DNA of 64,000 nucleotides from [Clostridium] saccharolyticum WM1 (GCF_000144625.1 NC_014376.1:310001-374000), one strand, 5' to 3'; positions 15,469 through 25,939 are shown, numbered from the stretch's first letter. Numbers and translations are program-made. The notes: generated by a model not told the origin, from the sequence alone.

Positions 15469-17745
15469 ATGCCGGAGATTCAAGCAAATATTCAAGCTGG
15501 AAAATATGAAGATGTTTTAGCAGCAGTACAAAGCCCAGTAATTGCATTAACAGAGTTAGTTAAAAATGCTTCAGATTCCTGCCTTAATAAGCATGACCCA
15601 ATAATTATTAACATTAATACACAAAACAAAGTAATTACGATTACTGATTCTGGAGAGGGTTTATCAAAAAATGAACTAGAGCACTTAGGGGAAGCTGGTT
15701 ATTCTTCTAAAATGATCGGCAATAATATCCAATCTCCAATTGATAACCCATTGTCAGGTAGTAAGGGTCTTGGCCTTCTTACAGCTTTCTTTATTGCTGA
15801 TACCTTAGAAATTGAAACATATTCAATATTAGATAAAAAATCGTACTATCTCGTTTGGAAAAAGGGAGAGCAAAAATATACATATGTTGAAGCAAAGAGT
15901 GAATTTCAAGGAACCACTATTACCTTAAAGAATATTGAACCCGCTAAACTTCAAATGATTCTCTTACCAGAAGAGAAAGTTAAACTTTTTATGGCTTCAA
16001 TAAGATTCTTTACAGATAGCGAAAATCTGCCACGTATTAAGCTGGTTGTTGACGGTATGGAAGAATCTTATTACCCTGCAGAACCGCTTGAGAGTTACTA
16101 TAACAGAAACAAACGTGATAATAGTGGTTTCATTGCAAAAGCTAGTTTTAGTTATGTAAATAATCAGATTACTTTATCATATGAAGATAATATATCAAAT
16201 TTCTATACTTTTAATGAAAAGAGCATTGACCTTAGAGATAAGCGTACTGTTGATAGTTTTGTAAGTGATATTCGTGCTCCTGAAAGCGGAGTAGCACCTA
16301 TTAAAAGCATTTGTGAATCAGAAGTCTTTAGTGAACAGTATTTGCCGATTGACCTGCCTGCTTTTTCAGGAGTTTTATATACATGGAGACATAGAAAAAA
16401 TGATGACCTTGAACAATGGCCGGTAGGTGTCAGGATATACATTAACAACTATAGCTTATATAGGTATCTAGATAAAGAAAATGATTGGCTCACCCTTTCA
16501 GAAGTAAGCCAAAATGTTAAAGCTACTAACTACAAATTAAAAAACACATATGGGTATTTAGATTTAACTAATTACAATGAACATAACCATGAATTAAAAA
16601 TATCCAAGGAACGAAATGATTTCGTAGATTCAATGGCTCAAAGAAAATTCATACATATTATGCGTGACGTTATTGTGGGAATTTTTTCAAGGATTGATAT
16701 AGCAGTTAAAAACCCACCTATTCAATCAATTAATCTAAGATATAATAATGTAACAGTGAAAGTTGGAGAACCATTTAATTTAGCAAATGCAGTTATTTGT
16801 AATAACATCGGACTGGATGATATTGATTTGGATTTCGATGAGTCTCAAATCTCTATAACCGAAGATTGGATGGTTTCAACTGATCGAGCTGGCTCTTATA
16901 ATATTAAATTAAATTTTGATAGTAAATCACACACATTCACAATTCATTATAAAAATGTAATTCCTGAATTTGATTTACAAAAAAACATGATTACGATATA
17001 TAAAGGTAACTCAGTAAACCTAAGAGATTTCATTGTGGCCTCAAGTTGTAAGGATGTTACTCCTAACAGCATAGATATACAGTCGCAGGGTAAAGATACG
17101 ATTATAAAAAATGATGTATTCGACAAGAATAATTCAGTTGGTCAACATATTGTATTTTATCGCTATGAGGATTTTCAGCGTACATTGTCAATTACTGTTA
17201 AAGAAATAGAACGTCAACCTGGTGCTGGTGCAAAATCTCCTAGAATAGATATTTTATTTCCAAAGCTTGATGATTTACGAGCACATTCATTTAAACTACC
17301 TGAATTAGTCGATGCTATATCATCTTATTATGTACAAGCACCAACCCTTTGTATGGCGGCAATTCGGATATTAATTGAATCATCTGCTAAAGAATTTTTT
17401 GAACATCTTGTAGATGAAGAGGTAATTGATAGTTTTCCGAGTTTGGTTAATAGGATATTGAATATTCGCGATTGCCATCCTAAAAGTCCAGATTATATAA
17501 AATATATTAGTACGCAAAGCCCAAGATTCATTGAGGAATATCAGCGTATATCCACTGAATACCAGCTTCTCTTATCTAAAGATGTAAAAACAAACATAAA
17601 CGCTCACCTTAAAGAAATAGATCTTGACATGTTTGTACACAATCCATCAATTGTTGCAACTGACACAACGGTATATAGGTCTATGCAAATATTTGCCCCT
17701 TTGTTGAATTATATTTTTGAAGTTTTATTGCTCGATCTTTCATAA
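15469..17745 (+). CDS. GHKL ATPase with Ig-like repeats (MutL/MORC-like), partner of the methyltransferase
   Basis: The start is the ATG at 15469, after AGGAAGGGA; an upstream in-frame extension lies inside the methyltransferase gene. The 758-residue protein has a GHKL ATPase domain with N-box ELVKNASDSC (E29, N33, D36), G1 DSGEG (60-64) and G2 GSKGLG (97-102). A transducer-like region follows. At about 417-585 there are two beta-rich repeats of Ig-like type (VTVKVGEPFNLANAV and ITIYKGNSVNLRDFI). The end is a helical domain (about 590-758). GHKL ATPases of MutL/MORC type are known partners of methyltransferases in predicted restriction systems. The nuclease is not identifiable here. Confidence 0.8.
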   Translation: MPEIQANIQAGKYEDVLAAVQSPVIALTELVKNASDSCLNKHDPIIININTQNKVITITDSGEGLSKNELEHLGEAGYSSKMIGNNIQSPIDNPLSGSKGLGLLTAFFIADTLEIETYSILDKKSYYLVWKKGEQKYTYVEAKSEFQGTTITLKNIEPAKLQMILLPEEKVKLFMASIRFFTDSENLPRIKLVVDGMEESYYPAEPLESYYNRNKRDNSGFIAKASFSYVNNQITLSYEDNISNFYTFNEKSIDLRDKRTVDSFVSDIRAPESGVAPIKSICESEVFSEQYLPIDLPAFSGVLYTWRHRKNDDLEQWPVGVRIYINNYSLYRYLDKENDWLTLSEVSQNVKATNYKLKNTYGYLDLTNYNEHNHELKISKERNDFVDSMAQRKFIHIMRDVIVGIFSRIDIAVKNPPIQSINLRYNNVTVKVGEPFNLANAVICNNIGLDDIDLDFDESQISITEDWMVSTDRAGSYNIKLNFDSKSHTFTIHYKNVIPEFDLQKNMITIYKGNSVNLRDFIVASSCKDVTPNSIDIQSQGKDTIIKNDVFDKNNSVGQHIVFYRYEDFQRTLSITVKEIERQPGAGAKSPRIDILFPKLDDLRAHSFKLPELVDAISSYYVQAPTLCMAAIRILIESSAKEFFEHLVDEEVIDSFPSLVNRILNIRDCHPKSPDYIKYISTQSPRFIEEYQRISTEYQLLLSKDVKTNINAHLKEIDLDMFVHNPSIVATDTTVYRSMQIFAPLLNYIFEVLLLDLS

Positions 17746-17772
17746 CTATAAATAAAATGTATTTTAGATATA

Positions 17773-17797
17773 ACTTCGGGCCAACTTGGCTCGAAGT
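17773..17797. repeat. ICE palindrome copy 11, within a 39-bp inverted repeat
   Basis: The 25-bp core has a central C and one change (GGCTCGAAG). AT-rich flanks extend it to a 39-base inverted repeat (17766-17804, AGATATAAC outward on both sides). It follows the ATPase stop by 28 bases and is the last copy in the element. Confidence 0.92.
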
Positions 17798-17924
17798 TAT
17801 ATCTCTATATACAAAAATACCGCCCATCTTGTCCAATTAGGCAGTATCCTGTGTAATGTGATAGCTCATATTTTATTTTGGTATTCCCTTATCCCGCATA
17901 GAATAAGGTTTTTTGCAGTTTTCC

Positions 17925-19103
<1,179 letters not shown>

Positions 19104-19138
19104 TCAAAAAACTACAGTGCACAAACATGCCTGTTATA

Positions 19139-19147
19139 TATTTTATG
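19139..19147 (-). promoter_or_regulatory. Possible sporulation-type -10 element of the collagen-like gene
   Basis: CATAAAATA on the minus strand matches the CATAnnnTA -10 consensus of sigma-E and sigma-K promoters, 62 bases before the ATG. I see no convincing -35 half, so this is tentative. Confidence 0.3.
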
Positions 19148-19412
19148 CGGTAGACAAGGTTTAGGAAACTGTTCGTGCTTTTCATGCATTTACAGAACTT
19201 ATTCCCAAATTTCCATTTTTCCAGGCAATTAATAAGAGCAAGTCAAAATATTAAAAGGAAATGGAATAAGATGGATGGAAACAGGATATGAATAAATTTG
19301 TTCCTAAGAAAGAAAAACAAATGAAGAAAACTTTTAACCGGAGGTCAGTTAATCTGATGATTATTTTGTAGTTGCGATGAATCGATTAATCATGGTTTAT
19401 TGATGTCCCCCG

Positions 19413-19441
19413 TTGAAACAATATGCATTTTTAAGTATAAT
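19413..19441 (+). promoter_or_regulatory. Sigma-A promoter of the response regulator gene
   Basis: TTGAAA (19413-19418), 17 bases, perfect TATAAT (19436-19441). The remainder of the 413-base gap from 19077 shows nothing else I can name. Confidence 0.75.
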
Positions 19442-19489
19442 AGTTTCATTACACTTAATGAAAAAAGTAAAAGGAACCAGGGAGGCATT

Positions 19490-19867
19490 ATGAACATCAG
19501 GGTCATAGCAGTGGACAACTCGGAGGAATTATTAATAAAACTGACTCGAATATTAAAGGAAATAGATGGAGTTGAGCTTTGCGGCAGCTTTCATGAAGCC
19601 ATAACAGCCATGCAATATGTGAGAGAAAATCCTGTTGATTTGGTATTTTCGGATGTAGTCATGCCGGACATCAGCGGAATTACTCTTGCAGCAAAGCTGT
19701 ATGAGCATCCGGATCCGCCGGAGGTGGTGCTGCTTTCCGGAATACCCGGTTTTTCGCTGGAGGCATGGAAGATCCGGGCCTTTGGTTTTATTATAAAACC
19801 CTATACAAAAATGCAGATCGTTAAAATGATTGATCAATATATAATGGAAAAAAACAGAGTGGTTTAA
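19490..19867 (+). CDS. Single-domain response regulator (CheY-like receiver)
   Basis: The start is the ATG at 19490, after AGGGAGG. The 125-residue protein is one receiver domain. The acidic pocket is VDNSEE, the phospho-acceptor Asp is in LVFSDVVMPDISG (about residue 54), the Ser switch is in LLSGIPG and the Lys is in FIIKPYT. There is no output domain, so it acts by protein-protein contact or as a phosphate relay. No histidine kinase is adjacent. Confidence 0.9.
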   Translation: MNIRVIAVDNSEELLIKLTRILKEIDGVELCGSFHEAITAMQYVRENPVDLVFSDVVMPDISGITLAAKLYEHPDPPEVVLLSGIPGFSLEAWKIRAFGFIIKPYTKMQIVKMIDQYIMEKNRVV

Positions 19868-20095
19868 TGCAGAGAAAGACAGCTTACGGCAGCATTTACA
19901 GCAATAACGATACAGGTTTTTACCAAAAGGGGTTTTTGCGTTTTTTCCGTGCAAAAGCCCTTTAAAATTTGTTTCAAAACTACGGAAAGCCTTGTATTTC
20001 CTTAGTTTTTGTATTTTAATGGACGAACCCAGATGACTATGATATAATATTAAGATAGTGAAAAAGAGAACCCTTTTTTCCATAAGGAGAAAGAA

Positions 20096-22156
20096 ATGAA
20101 AGAAAAGTTCAAAATAAAGGGACAGCTAAGGATGTATATGCAGTGGCCGCTTTACCTGAGTGCATTGCTGATTGCCGCCAATACGGTGATCGGTGCAGCC
20201 AGTACAAAGGCAGGCATCATCATGGCGGCTTTTACACTTCTGTATATTGGCATAGCAGTCTGGCTTTATACTTACAGAAGGAGACTTCTGATGGGCGGCC
20301 TTGTGGAATTTTCTGCGGAATATTCCTGGATGCAGAAGCAGCTCCTTACCGATCTGGAATTGCCATATGGAATGGCGGATGAGAACGGAAGAATTCTCTG
20401 GGGGAATACGGCGTTTTCAGAAGTTTTGGGGGAAGAAAAGCCTCTGAAGACTTCAAGAAAGAACATTATGGCCTTTTTTCCGGAGATAACCAAGGAGGTG
20501 CTAAAGCTAAATGAAGGCACGGCTGTTGTTCATGTGGCACGCAATGGAAGGATGTACCGGATTCGCTTAAAGGCTGTCAAGATGAAGGATTCGCCGGAAG
20601 TCATTGTCTCATCCATAGGTGCAGAGGCTGCCGGGCAGATGCTTGTGGCAGTTTATCTTTTTGATGAAACGGAAATCCTCACCTATAAGCAGATGGTGGA
20701 TGATCAGAAAATGGTGGCCGGTCTTATATATCTTGATAACTATGATGAGGCGCTGGAAAGTGTGGAGGAGGTACGCCGATCTCTGCTAACTGCCCTCATT
20801 GACCGTAAAATCACCAAGTACATTACCAACATGAACGGAATCGTTAAGAAGCTGGAAAAGGATAAATATTTTATTGCCATTAAACAGTCCTATATCACAG
20901 AGCTTAAGGAGAACCGTTTTTCCATTCTGGAAGAAGTGAAAACCGTCAATATCGGCAATGAGATGGCAGTTACCCTTAGCATTGGTCTAGGTATGAACGG
21001 AGAAAGCTATTACCGGAATTACGATTTCGCAAGAATTGCCATTGATATGGCTCTTGGACGGGGCGGTGACCAGGCGGTGATCAAGGATGGAGAACGGATC
21101 CAGTATTTCGGAGGCAAGGCCCAGCAGGTAGAAAAGACCACCCGTGTAAAGGCCCGTGTAAAGGCTCACGCCCTCAGGGAACTGATGGAAACGAAGGACC
21201 GGCTGATGATCATGGGACACCGTTTAACGGATATTGATGCCTTTGGTGCAGCAGTTGGAATTTACCGTATTGCAACGGCTATGGATAAAAAGGCACATAT
21301 TATTATTAATGAGGTGACGACCTCGGTCCGCCCTATGCTGGACCGTTTTGTGGGAAATCCGGATTACCCGGATGATTTATTCCTGACCGGAGCCAAGGCG
21401 GCGGAGCTGGCAGATGCCAACACCCTTTTGGTGGTGGTAGATGTAAACCGTCCCAGCATTACCGATGCACCGGAGCTTTTGCGTCTTATAAAGACGATTG
21501 TGGTTCTGGATCATCACAGACAAAGCAGTGAGATCATTGATAATGCGGTTCTTTCATATGTAGAGCCCTATGCCTCATCCTCCTGCGAGATGGTAGCAGA
21601 GGTACTGCAATACATTGCAGATGGAATTAAGATCAAGTCGCCGGAAGCGGATGCCCTGTATGCGGGAATCGTTATTGATACCAATAATTTTACCAATCAG
21701 ACAGGTGTCAGGACCTTTGAAGCGGCTGCCTTTCTGAGAAGAAACGGAGCAGATGTGGTCCGGGTACGGAAGATGTTCCGGGATAACCTGGATGACTACA
21801 AAGCAAAAGCGGAAGCCATTCGGGATGCGGAGATTTTTGAGGGCTGCTTTGCCATCAGCGTATGTTCCTCAGAAGGAATCGGAAGCCCTACGGTCATAGG
21901 TGCCCAGGCAGCCAATGAGCTGCTTGACATAGCCGGGATCAAGGCATCCATTGTAATAACAGATTACAATCATACCGTTTATATTAGTGCCCGCTCCATT
22001 GATGAAGTAAATGTACAGGTTATGATGGAAAAGCTGGGAGGCGGCGGGCACCGTACCATAGCAGGTGCACAGCTGGCAGAGGTCAGCATTGAAGAAGCCA
22101 AAATCCGCGTAAAAGCGGTTATTAAAGAGATGTTAGAGAAGGGAGACATATCATAA
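20096..22156 (+). CDS. gdpP: Cyclic-di-AMP phosphodiesterase GdpP
   Basis: The 686-residue membrane protein has two helices (about 15-60), a PAS domain (about 80-190) and a degenerate GGDEF domain ([10 protein letters not shown] instead of GGDEF, near 320). DHH ([22 protein letters not shown]) and DHHA1 ([11 protein letters not shown] near 645) domains follow. It hydrolyses c-di-AMP to pApA and so affects osmotic balance and wall homeostasis. AAGGAGA lies upstream. It forms an operon with rplI and dnaB; its TAA overlaps the rplI ATG by one base, the conserved Firmicutes arrangement. Confidence 0.96.
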   Translation: MKEKFKIKGQLRMYMQWPLYLSALLIAANTVIGAASTKAGIIMAAFTLLYIGIAVWLYTYRRRLLMGGLVEFSAEYSWMQKQLLTDLELPYGMADENGRILWGNTAFSEVLGEEKPLKTSRKNIMAFFPEITKEVLKLNEGTAVVHVARNGRMYRIRLKAVKMKDSPEVIVSSIGAEAAGQMLVAVYLFDETEILTYKQMVDDQKMVAGLIYLDNYDEALESVEEVRRSLLTALIDRKITKYITNMNGIVKKLEKDKYFIAIKQSYITELKENRFSILEEVKTVNIGNEMAVTLSIGLGMNGESYYRNYDFARIAIDMALGRGGDQAVIKDGERIQYFGGKAQQVEKTTRVKARVKAHALRELMETKDRLMIMGHRLTDIDAFGAAVGIYRIATAMDKKAHIIINEVTTSVRPMLDRFVGNPDYPDDLFLTGAKAAELADANTLLVVVDVNRPSITDAPELLRLIKTIVVLDHHRQSSEIIDNAVLSYVEPYASSSCEMVAEVLQYIADGIKIKSPEADALYAGIVIDTNNFTNQTGVRTFEAAAFLRRNGADVVRVRKMFRDNLDDYKAKAEAIRDAEIFEGCFAISVCSSEGIGSPTVIGAQAANELLDIAGIKASIVITDYNHTVYISARSIDEVNVQVMMEKLGGGGHRTIAGAQLAEVSIEEAKIRVKAVIKEMLEKGDIS

Positions 22157-22602
22157 TGGAAGTTGTGTTATTAGAAGACGTAAAGGCATTAGGCAAGAAG
22201 GGACAGATCGTTAAGGTAAACGATGGATATGCAAGAAATTTCATTCTCCCGAAAAAACTTGGGATTGAGGCAACCGCTAAAAATTTAAATGATTTAAAGC
22301 TTCAAAAGGCCAATGAAGCCAGGCTTGCGGAAGAACAGCTGGAGGCTGCTAAGGCGCTGGGGGCCCAGCTTTCAGAAGGATCTGTCACACTCTCCATGCG
22401 TGCGGGAGAGGGCGGAAGAGCCTTTGGTTCGGTATCTGGAAAGGAGATCTCCATTGCCATTAAGAACCAGTTGGGATATGATATTGATAAAAAGAAGCTG
22501 ATTCTTTCAGAACCCCTTAAGACCTTTGGTTCCCATGAGGTTCCGGTGAAGCTTCATAAGGATGTAACTGCGAAAATAATTGTTAAGGTAGTAGAAAGCT
22601 AG
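22156..22602 (+). CDS. rplI: 50S ribosomal protein L9
   Basis: The 148-residue protein begins [20 protein letters not shown] and contains [13 protein letters not shown], the L9 signature. The N-terminal RNA-binding domain, the long linker helix ([15 protein letters not shown]) and the C-terminal domain are all present. It overlaps gdpP by one base and precedes dnaB by 11 bases. Confidence 0.98.
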   Translation: MEVVLLEDVKALGKKGQIVKVNDGYARNFILPKKLGIEATAKNLNDLKLQKANEARLAEEQLEAAKALGAQLSEGSVTLSMRAGEGGRAFGSVSGKEISIAIKNQLGYDIDKKKLILSEPLKTFGSHEVPVKLHKDVTAKIIVKVVES

Positions 22603-22613
22603 GAGGCACGGAT

Positions 22614-23948
22614 ATGGATGATGCCCTGATCAAACGGGTACTCCCTCACAGCATTGAGGCAGAGCAATCCGTCATCGGTTCCATGCTGATGGACCGGGAT
22701 GCAATCATCACGGCTTCCGAGATCGTTACAGCAGGAGATTTTTACCAGCACCAGTATGGCATCATGTTTGAGGCTATGCTGGAGCTTTTTAATGAGAATT
22801 TACCGGTGGATCTGGTTACTCTTCAGAACCGGTTAAAGGAAAAGGATGTCCCTCCGGAGGTTTCCAGCCTGGAATTTGTCAGGGATATTATCACTACAGT
22901 ACCGACATCCGCCAATATAAAATCTTATGCTAATATTGTACGGAACAAGGCGGTTCTAAGACGGCTTATTAAGGCTAATGAAGAAATAGCCAATACCTGT
23001 TACGCAGGAAAAGAACCGTTGGAAACCATTCTGGCTGTTACGGAAAAGACAATATTTGATTTGCTTCAGAACCGAAACTCCGGAGATTTCGTCCCCATCC
23101 GCCAGGTTGCCATGAACGTTCTGGAGAAGATTGAAGAGGCCTCCAAAAACCAGGGAACCGTGACAGGAATTCCTACAGGCTTTATTGACCTGGATTATAA
23201 GACCTCTGGTTTGCAGCCTTCCGATTTTATTCTTATTGCTGCCCGGCCTTCCATGGGAAAGACAGCTTTCGTACTGAATCTGGTAGACCATATTGCAGTA
23301 AAAAAAGGTTTGCCCGCCATGGTATTCAGCCTTGAGATGTCAAAGGAACAGCTGGTAAACCGTATGCTGGCCATGGAATCCAATGTGGATTCCCAGAAAC
23401 TCAGAACCGGAACCTTATCCGATTCCGACTGGGATGCTGTGGTAGAGGGAATCGGAGTTATTGGAAACTCTAAGCTTATAATCGACGATACTCCAGGAAT
23501 TTCCATCGGAGAGCTGCGTTCCAAATGCCGTAAGATGAAGCTGGAATACGGTCTTAGCGTAGTCATTATCGACTACCTTCAGTTGATGAGCGGAAGCGGA
23601 AAAAGCGGCGATAACCGCCAGCAGGAGATTTCAGAGATTTCCAGATCCTTAAAAGGTCTTGCAAGAGAACTGAACGCTCCTGTAATTGCCTTATCCCAGT
23701 TAAGCCGCGCCTGCGAAACAAGACAAGACCACCGCCCTATGCTTTCCGATTTACGAGAATCCGGAGCGATTGAGCAGGATGCTGACGTAGTTATGTTCTT
23801 GTATCGTGATGATTATTATAATAAGGATACAGATATGCCGAATATTGCGGAAGTTATTATTGCTAAACAGAGAAATGGCCCTATCGGAACAGTAAATCTG
23901 GTCTGGAGGCCAGAGTATACGAAGTTTGCAAACATGGCCAAGCAATGA
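22614..23948 (+). CDS. dnaB: Replicative DNA helicase DnaB
   Basis: The 444-residue protein has the DnaB N-terminal helical domain (LPHSIEAEQSVIGSMLMD), Walker A in ARPSMGKTAF, Walker B VVIIDYLQLM and the DLRESGAIEQDADVVMFLYR motif. It unwinds DNA at the replication fork as a hexamer. AGGAGGC upstream serves as ribosome binding site. It is the last gene of the operon, and a set of strong hairpins starts six bases after its stop. Confidence 0.98.
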   Translation: MDDALIKRVLPHSIEAEQSVIGSMLMDRDAIITASEIVTAGDFYQHQYGIMFEAMLELFNENLPVDLVTLQNRLKEKDVPPEVSSLEFVRDIITTVPTSANIKSYANIVRNKAVLRRLIKANEEIANTCYAGKEPLETILAVTEKTIFDLLQNRNSGDFVPIRQVAMNVLEKIEEASKNQGTVTGIPTGFIDLDYKTSGLQPSDFILIAARPSMGKTAFVLNLVDHIAVKKGLPAMVFSLEMSKEQLVNRMLAMESNVDSQKLRTGTLSDSDWDAVVEGIGVIGNSKLIIDDTPGISIGELRSKCRKMKLEYGLSVVIIDYLQLMSGSGKSGDNRQQEISEISRSLKGLARELNAPVIALSQLSRACETRQDHRPMLSDLRESGAIEQDADVVMFLYRDDYYNKDTDMPNIAEVIIAKQRNGPIGTVNLVWRPEYTKFANMAKQ

Positions 23949-23953
23949 GCAGA

Positions 23954-24031
23954 ATAGAAACAGAGGGCCCCCTTGCCCGGGAAAAACAAATTCATTTGCT
24001 TATCCCGGGCAAGGGGGCCCTCTGTTTCTAT
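23954..24031. repeat. 29-bp perfect inverted repeat after dnaB
   Basis: Arms 23954-23982 and 24003-24031 are perfect complements (ATAGAAACAGAGGGCCCCCT... inward), with a 20-base AT-rich loop. No T run follows. The stem is far longer than an ordinary terminator. Confidence 0.93.
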
Positions 24032-24090
24032 GGGGCGAATGCCCCCCATCTGGGAGAATGGATTCTTTGCGTATCCATTCTCCCAGATGG
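24032..24090. repeat. Two further stem-loops after dnaB
   Basis: GGGGC-GAAT-GCCCC (24032-24045) is followed at once by a perfect 18-bp inverted repeat (arms 24046-24063 and 24073-24090, CCATCTGGGAGAATGGAT) with a nine-base loop. With the 29-bp repeat they fill 23954-24090. The remaining gap to 24286 is AT-rich and shows nothing else clear. Confidence 0.9.
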
Positions 24091-24286
24091 CCCAGCGTAC
24101 CAGAAAAAAGCAAACCAATCAAGAGTATGCCCCACCTCCCATCCTCCATTTCTTTTCCCCATTAAAAAAATTTCTCAATTCCCTTCAAAAATTTTCCAAT
24201 TCCCATTCATAATCCCTTCGAATCCAGCATATGATATAAATAGTAAGGTTATGAAAACTTAACGAACCAAAGGAGAGGATATAGCT

Positions 24287-24946
24287 ATGGCTGAGATACA
24301 TTACTTAATATCGGATGCATCGAGGAAGGTCGATGTGGAGTCTCATGTCCTTAGATACTGGGAGGACGAGCTGGAGTTGAAAATTCCCAGAAATGAGATG
24401 GGGCACCGGTATTACACTGAAGCACACATCCGTTTGTTCAAGCAGATCAAAGACTTAAAGGAAAAGGGATATCAGTTAAAAGCCATTAAGACTGCGCTTG
24501 ATAAGGTGATTGAGGACGGCAGGGATCCTGTCATACCAGATGAATTATTAGAGGGACAGGTAGCTCAGGAATTAAAGGACAGTGCAATATCTGGTACAGA
24601 GGACGGGGCAGGCCTGGAGGTACATAACACGGCACCGATTTCCATTGCACAGGAAAAGATGGAGCAGTTTCAGGAGATCATGAACCATATCATTGGACGT
24701 GCCTTAGAAGTGAATAATGAGCAGTTAAGCCAGGATGTAAGCAGTCTGGTCAATGACAAGGTCATTAAGGAAATGGAATATTTAATGAATTTAAAAGAAG
24801 AAAAGGAAGAGGAGCGGTTTAAGCAGTTGGACGAGCTTATGCGTTCGTATCAAAAAGATAACAAAGGGCGTGCGGAAGCGGCTGCTTCCAGAATCCCGTT
24901 TTTTAACCGTAAAAAGAAGTTTGGGCGAAATGGAAAAAAGTTATAG
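24287..24946 (+). CDS. MerR-type helix-turn-helix protein with coiled-coil tail
   Basis: The 219-residue protein has an N-terminal MerR-like winged helix (residues about 5-75; VESHVLRYWEDELELKIPRN, GHRYYTEAHIRLFKQIKDLK). An acidic linker and a long charged helix (about 125-205) follow, with a basic end (FFNRKKKFGRNGKK). It lacks the effector domain of metal or drug MerR regulators. Its layout resembles RacA-like or DUF3967-type DNA-binding proteins. The function is unknown. AGGAGAGG precedes the ATG and a terminator follows. Confidence 0.75.
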   Translation: MAEIHYLISDASRKVDVESHVLRYWEDELELKIPRNEMGHRYYTEAHIRLFKQIKDLKEKGYQLKAIKTALDKVIEDGRDPVIPDELLEGQVAQELKDSAISGTEDGAGLEVHNTAPISIAQEKMEQFQEIMNHIIGRALEVNNEQLSQDVSSLVNDKVIKEMEYLMNLKEEKEEERFKQLDELMRSYQKDNKGRAEAAASRIPFFNRKKKFGRNGKKL

Positions 24947-24996
24947 AACCACACTACTTTCAGATAATCAGGGCTGTCAAGCAGGCTCAGGCAAGG

Positions 24997-25038
24997 AAAT
25001 CCGCAGTTGCCGCTGGAAGTGGGAGCTGCGGATTTTTT
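24997..25038 (+). terminator. Terminator after the MerR-type gene
   Basis: AAATCCGCAG (24997-25006) pairs with CTGCGGATTT (25026-25035), followed by Ts. It may also serve the convergent amidotransferase gene. Confidence 0.85.
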
Positions 25039-25048
25039 ATCAAACAAG

Positions 25049-25762
25049 TCACTCTTTACAAGCATTTACAAACGTCTGAAACAGTCGAAACGCTTCTTCA
25101 TTCTTTTCCCACAAATATTCCGGATGCCATTGGACCCCGATGAAAAAGGGATAGCCTGGCATTTCCACGGCCTCAATCAAGTGATCCGGAGAATAAGCAG
25201 ATGCAATCAGTCCCTCAGCCACATCCTTGACTGCCTGATGATGCATGCTGTTGACCTTTATCGAGGAGCTCCCTGATATCTGGGCAAGAAGGCTGCCCTT
25301 TGTTAAAGAGACCGTATGGCATGGCATGTCGTAATGAAAGGGCTGGGTATGGGCAAGAGGAAATTCCCGTGTCACCTGGGAGGGGATATCCTGCCAGATG
25401 TTTCCTCCTAAAGCGATATTTAAAACCTGGATCCCCCGGCAGATTCCAAGTACAGGCTTCTTAAGTTCCATGATCATAGGAAGCAGGGTGATCTCCATCT
25501 GATCCCTGGCAGGAGATACATTGCCGCAGTGTGCCTGTGTTTCTTCTCCAAAAAGAAAGGGGTGAACATCGGGACCGCCTGTGAACAAAAACCCATCCAG
25601 ATCCTGGGAAAGCTGCTTTAAATCTTCTTCTGAGGCATCTAAGGGCATTACGACCGGGATTGCTCCCGCTGCTTTTAATGCCCGTACGTAAGTAGGACGT
25701 GTCTTAATATCCCCGTTCTCCGTATCATGGGCGGGGGTCAGGCCAATCAGTGGTTTTTTCAT
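25049..25762 (-). CDS. Class I glutamine amidotransferase, gamma-glutamyl-GABA hydrolase (PuuD) type
   Basis: The 237-residue protein has the nucleophile Cys in PVLGICRGIQVLNI (about residue 109), the His-Glu pair in GVQWHPEY, and the family segments LDGFLFTGGPDVHP and NSMHHQAV. Peptidase C26 enzymes hydrolyse gamma-glutamyl amides. The real substrate here is unknown because no putrescine-pathway genes are nearby. It is a single gene. Confidence 0.88.
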   Translation of the reverse strand: MKKPLIGLTPAHDTENGDIKTRPTYVRALKAAGAIPVVMPLDASEEDLKQLSQDLDGFLFTGGPDVHPFLFGEETQAHCGNVSPARDQMEITLLPMIMELKKPVLGICRGIQVLNIALGGNIWQDIPSQVTREFPLAHTQPFHYDMPCHTVSLTKGSLLAQISGSSSIKVNSMHHQAVKDVAEGLIASAYSPDHLIEAVEMPGYPFFIGVQWHPEYLWEKNEEAFRLFQTFVNACKE

Positions 25763-25897
25763 ATTAGAAATGTCCTTTCCTGGTTAAAGGTTGAAAGAAG
25801 CCTATCCTTCCACCTTTAGGTTACGAATCAACGGGATATGCCTGCATATCCGTTTGATTTATTCGTATGCAGGTATAGAGAACGTGATGATAGAACA

Positions 25898-25927
25898 AAA
25901 TGCCTCTTCCTTAGGGAAGAGGCATTT
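25898..25927 (-). terminator. Terminator after the ferredoxin gene
   Basis: AAATGCCTCTTCC (25898-25910) pairs with GGAAGAGGCATTT (25915-25927) around TTAG. On the minus strand a T run follows. Confidence 0.88.
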
Positions 25928-25939
25928 ATGTATCCATAA

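Larger units (their letters stand above)
1..17810. mobile_element. Integrative conjugative element, Tn1549/CTn family (partial; one end in window)
   Basis: The run of minus-strand genes matches the conserved order of Tn1549-like conjugative transposons: ParB-like, PcfB, VirD4, Maff2, VirB6/TrbL-like, PrgI, VirB4, CD1108-type NlpC/P60, DUF4315, DUF4366. A dispersed 25-bp palindrome occurs 11 times between 53 and 17797 and nowhere else that I noticed. The relaxase, topoisomerase, integrase and other terminus are not in the window. The right limit is placed just after the last palindrome (17797), because a chromosomal-type gene starts beyond it. No attachment repeat can be confirmed without the other end, so the boundary is approximate. 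Confidence 0.88.

Noticed and set aside
53..17797. The ICE palindromes as ordinary rho-independent terminators
   Set aside because: No T run follows them, several sit inside genes or directly before ribosome binding sites, and mismatches in several copies (5, 8, 10) are not compensated to keep RNA pairing.
17805..17924. An exact ICE attachment site
   Set aside because: Without the other end of the element no direct repeat can be identified, so any choice would be a guess.
23945..24262. Small frames over the hairpins after dnaB
   Set aside because: They exist only because the inverted repeats are open on both strands; no ribosome binding site or known product.
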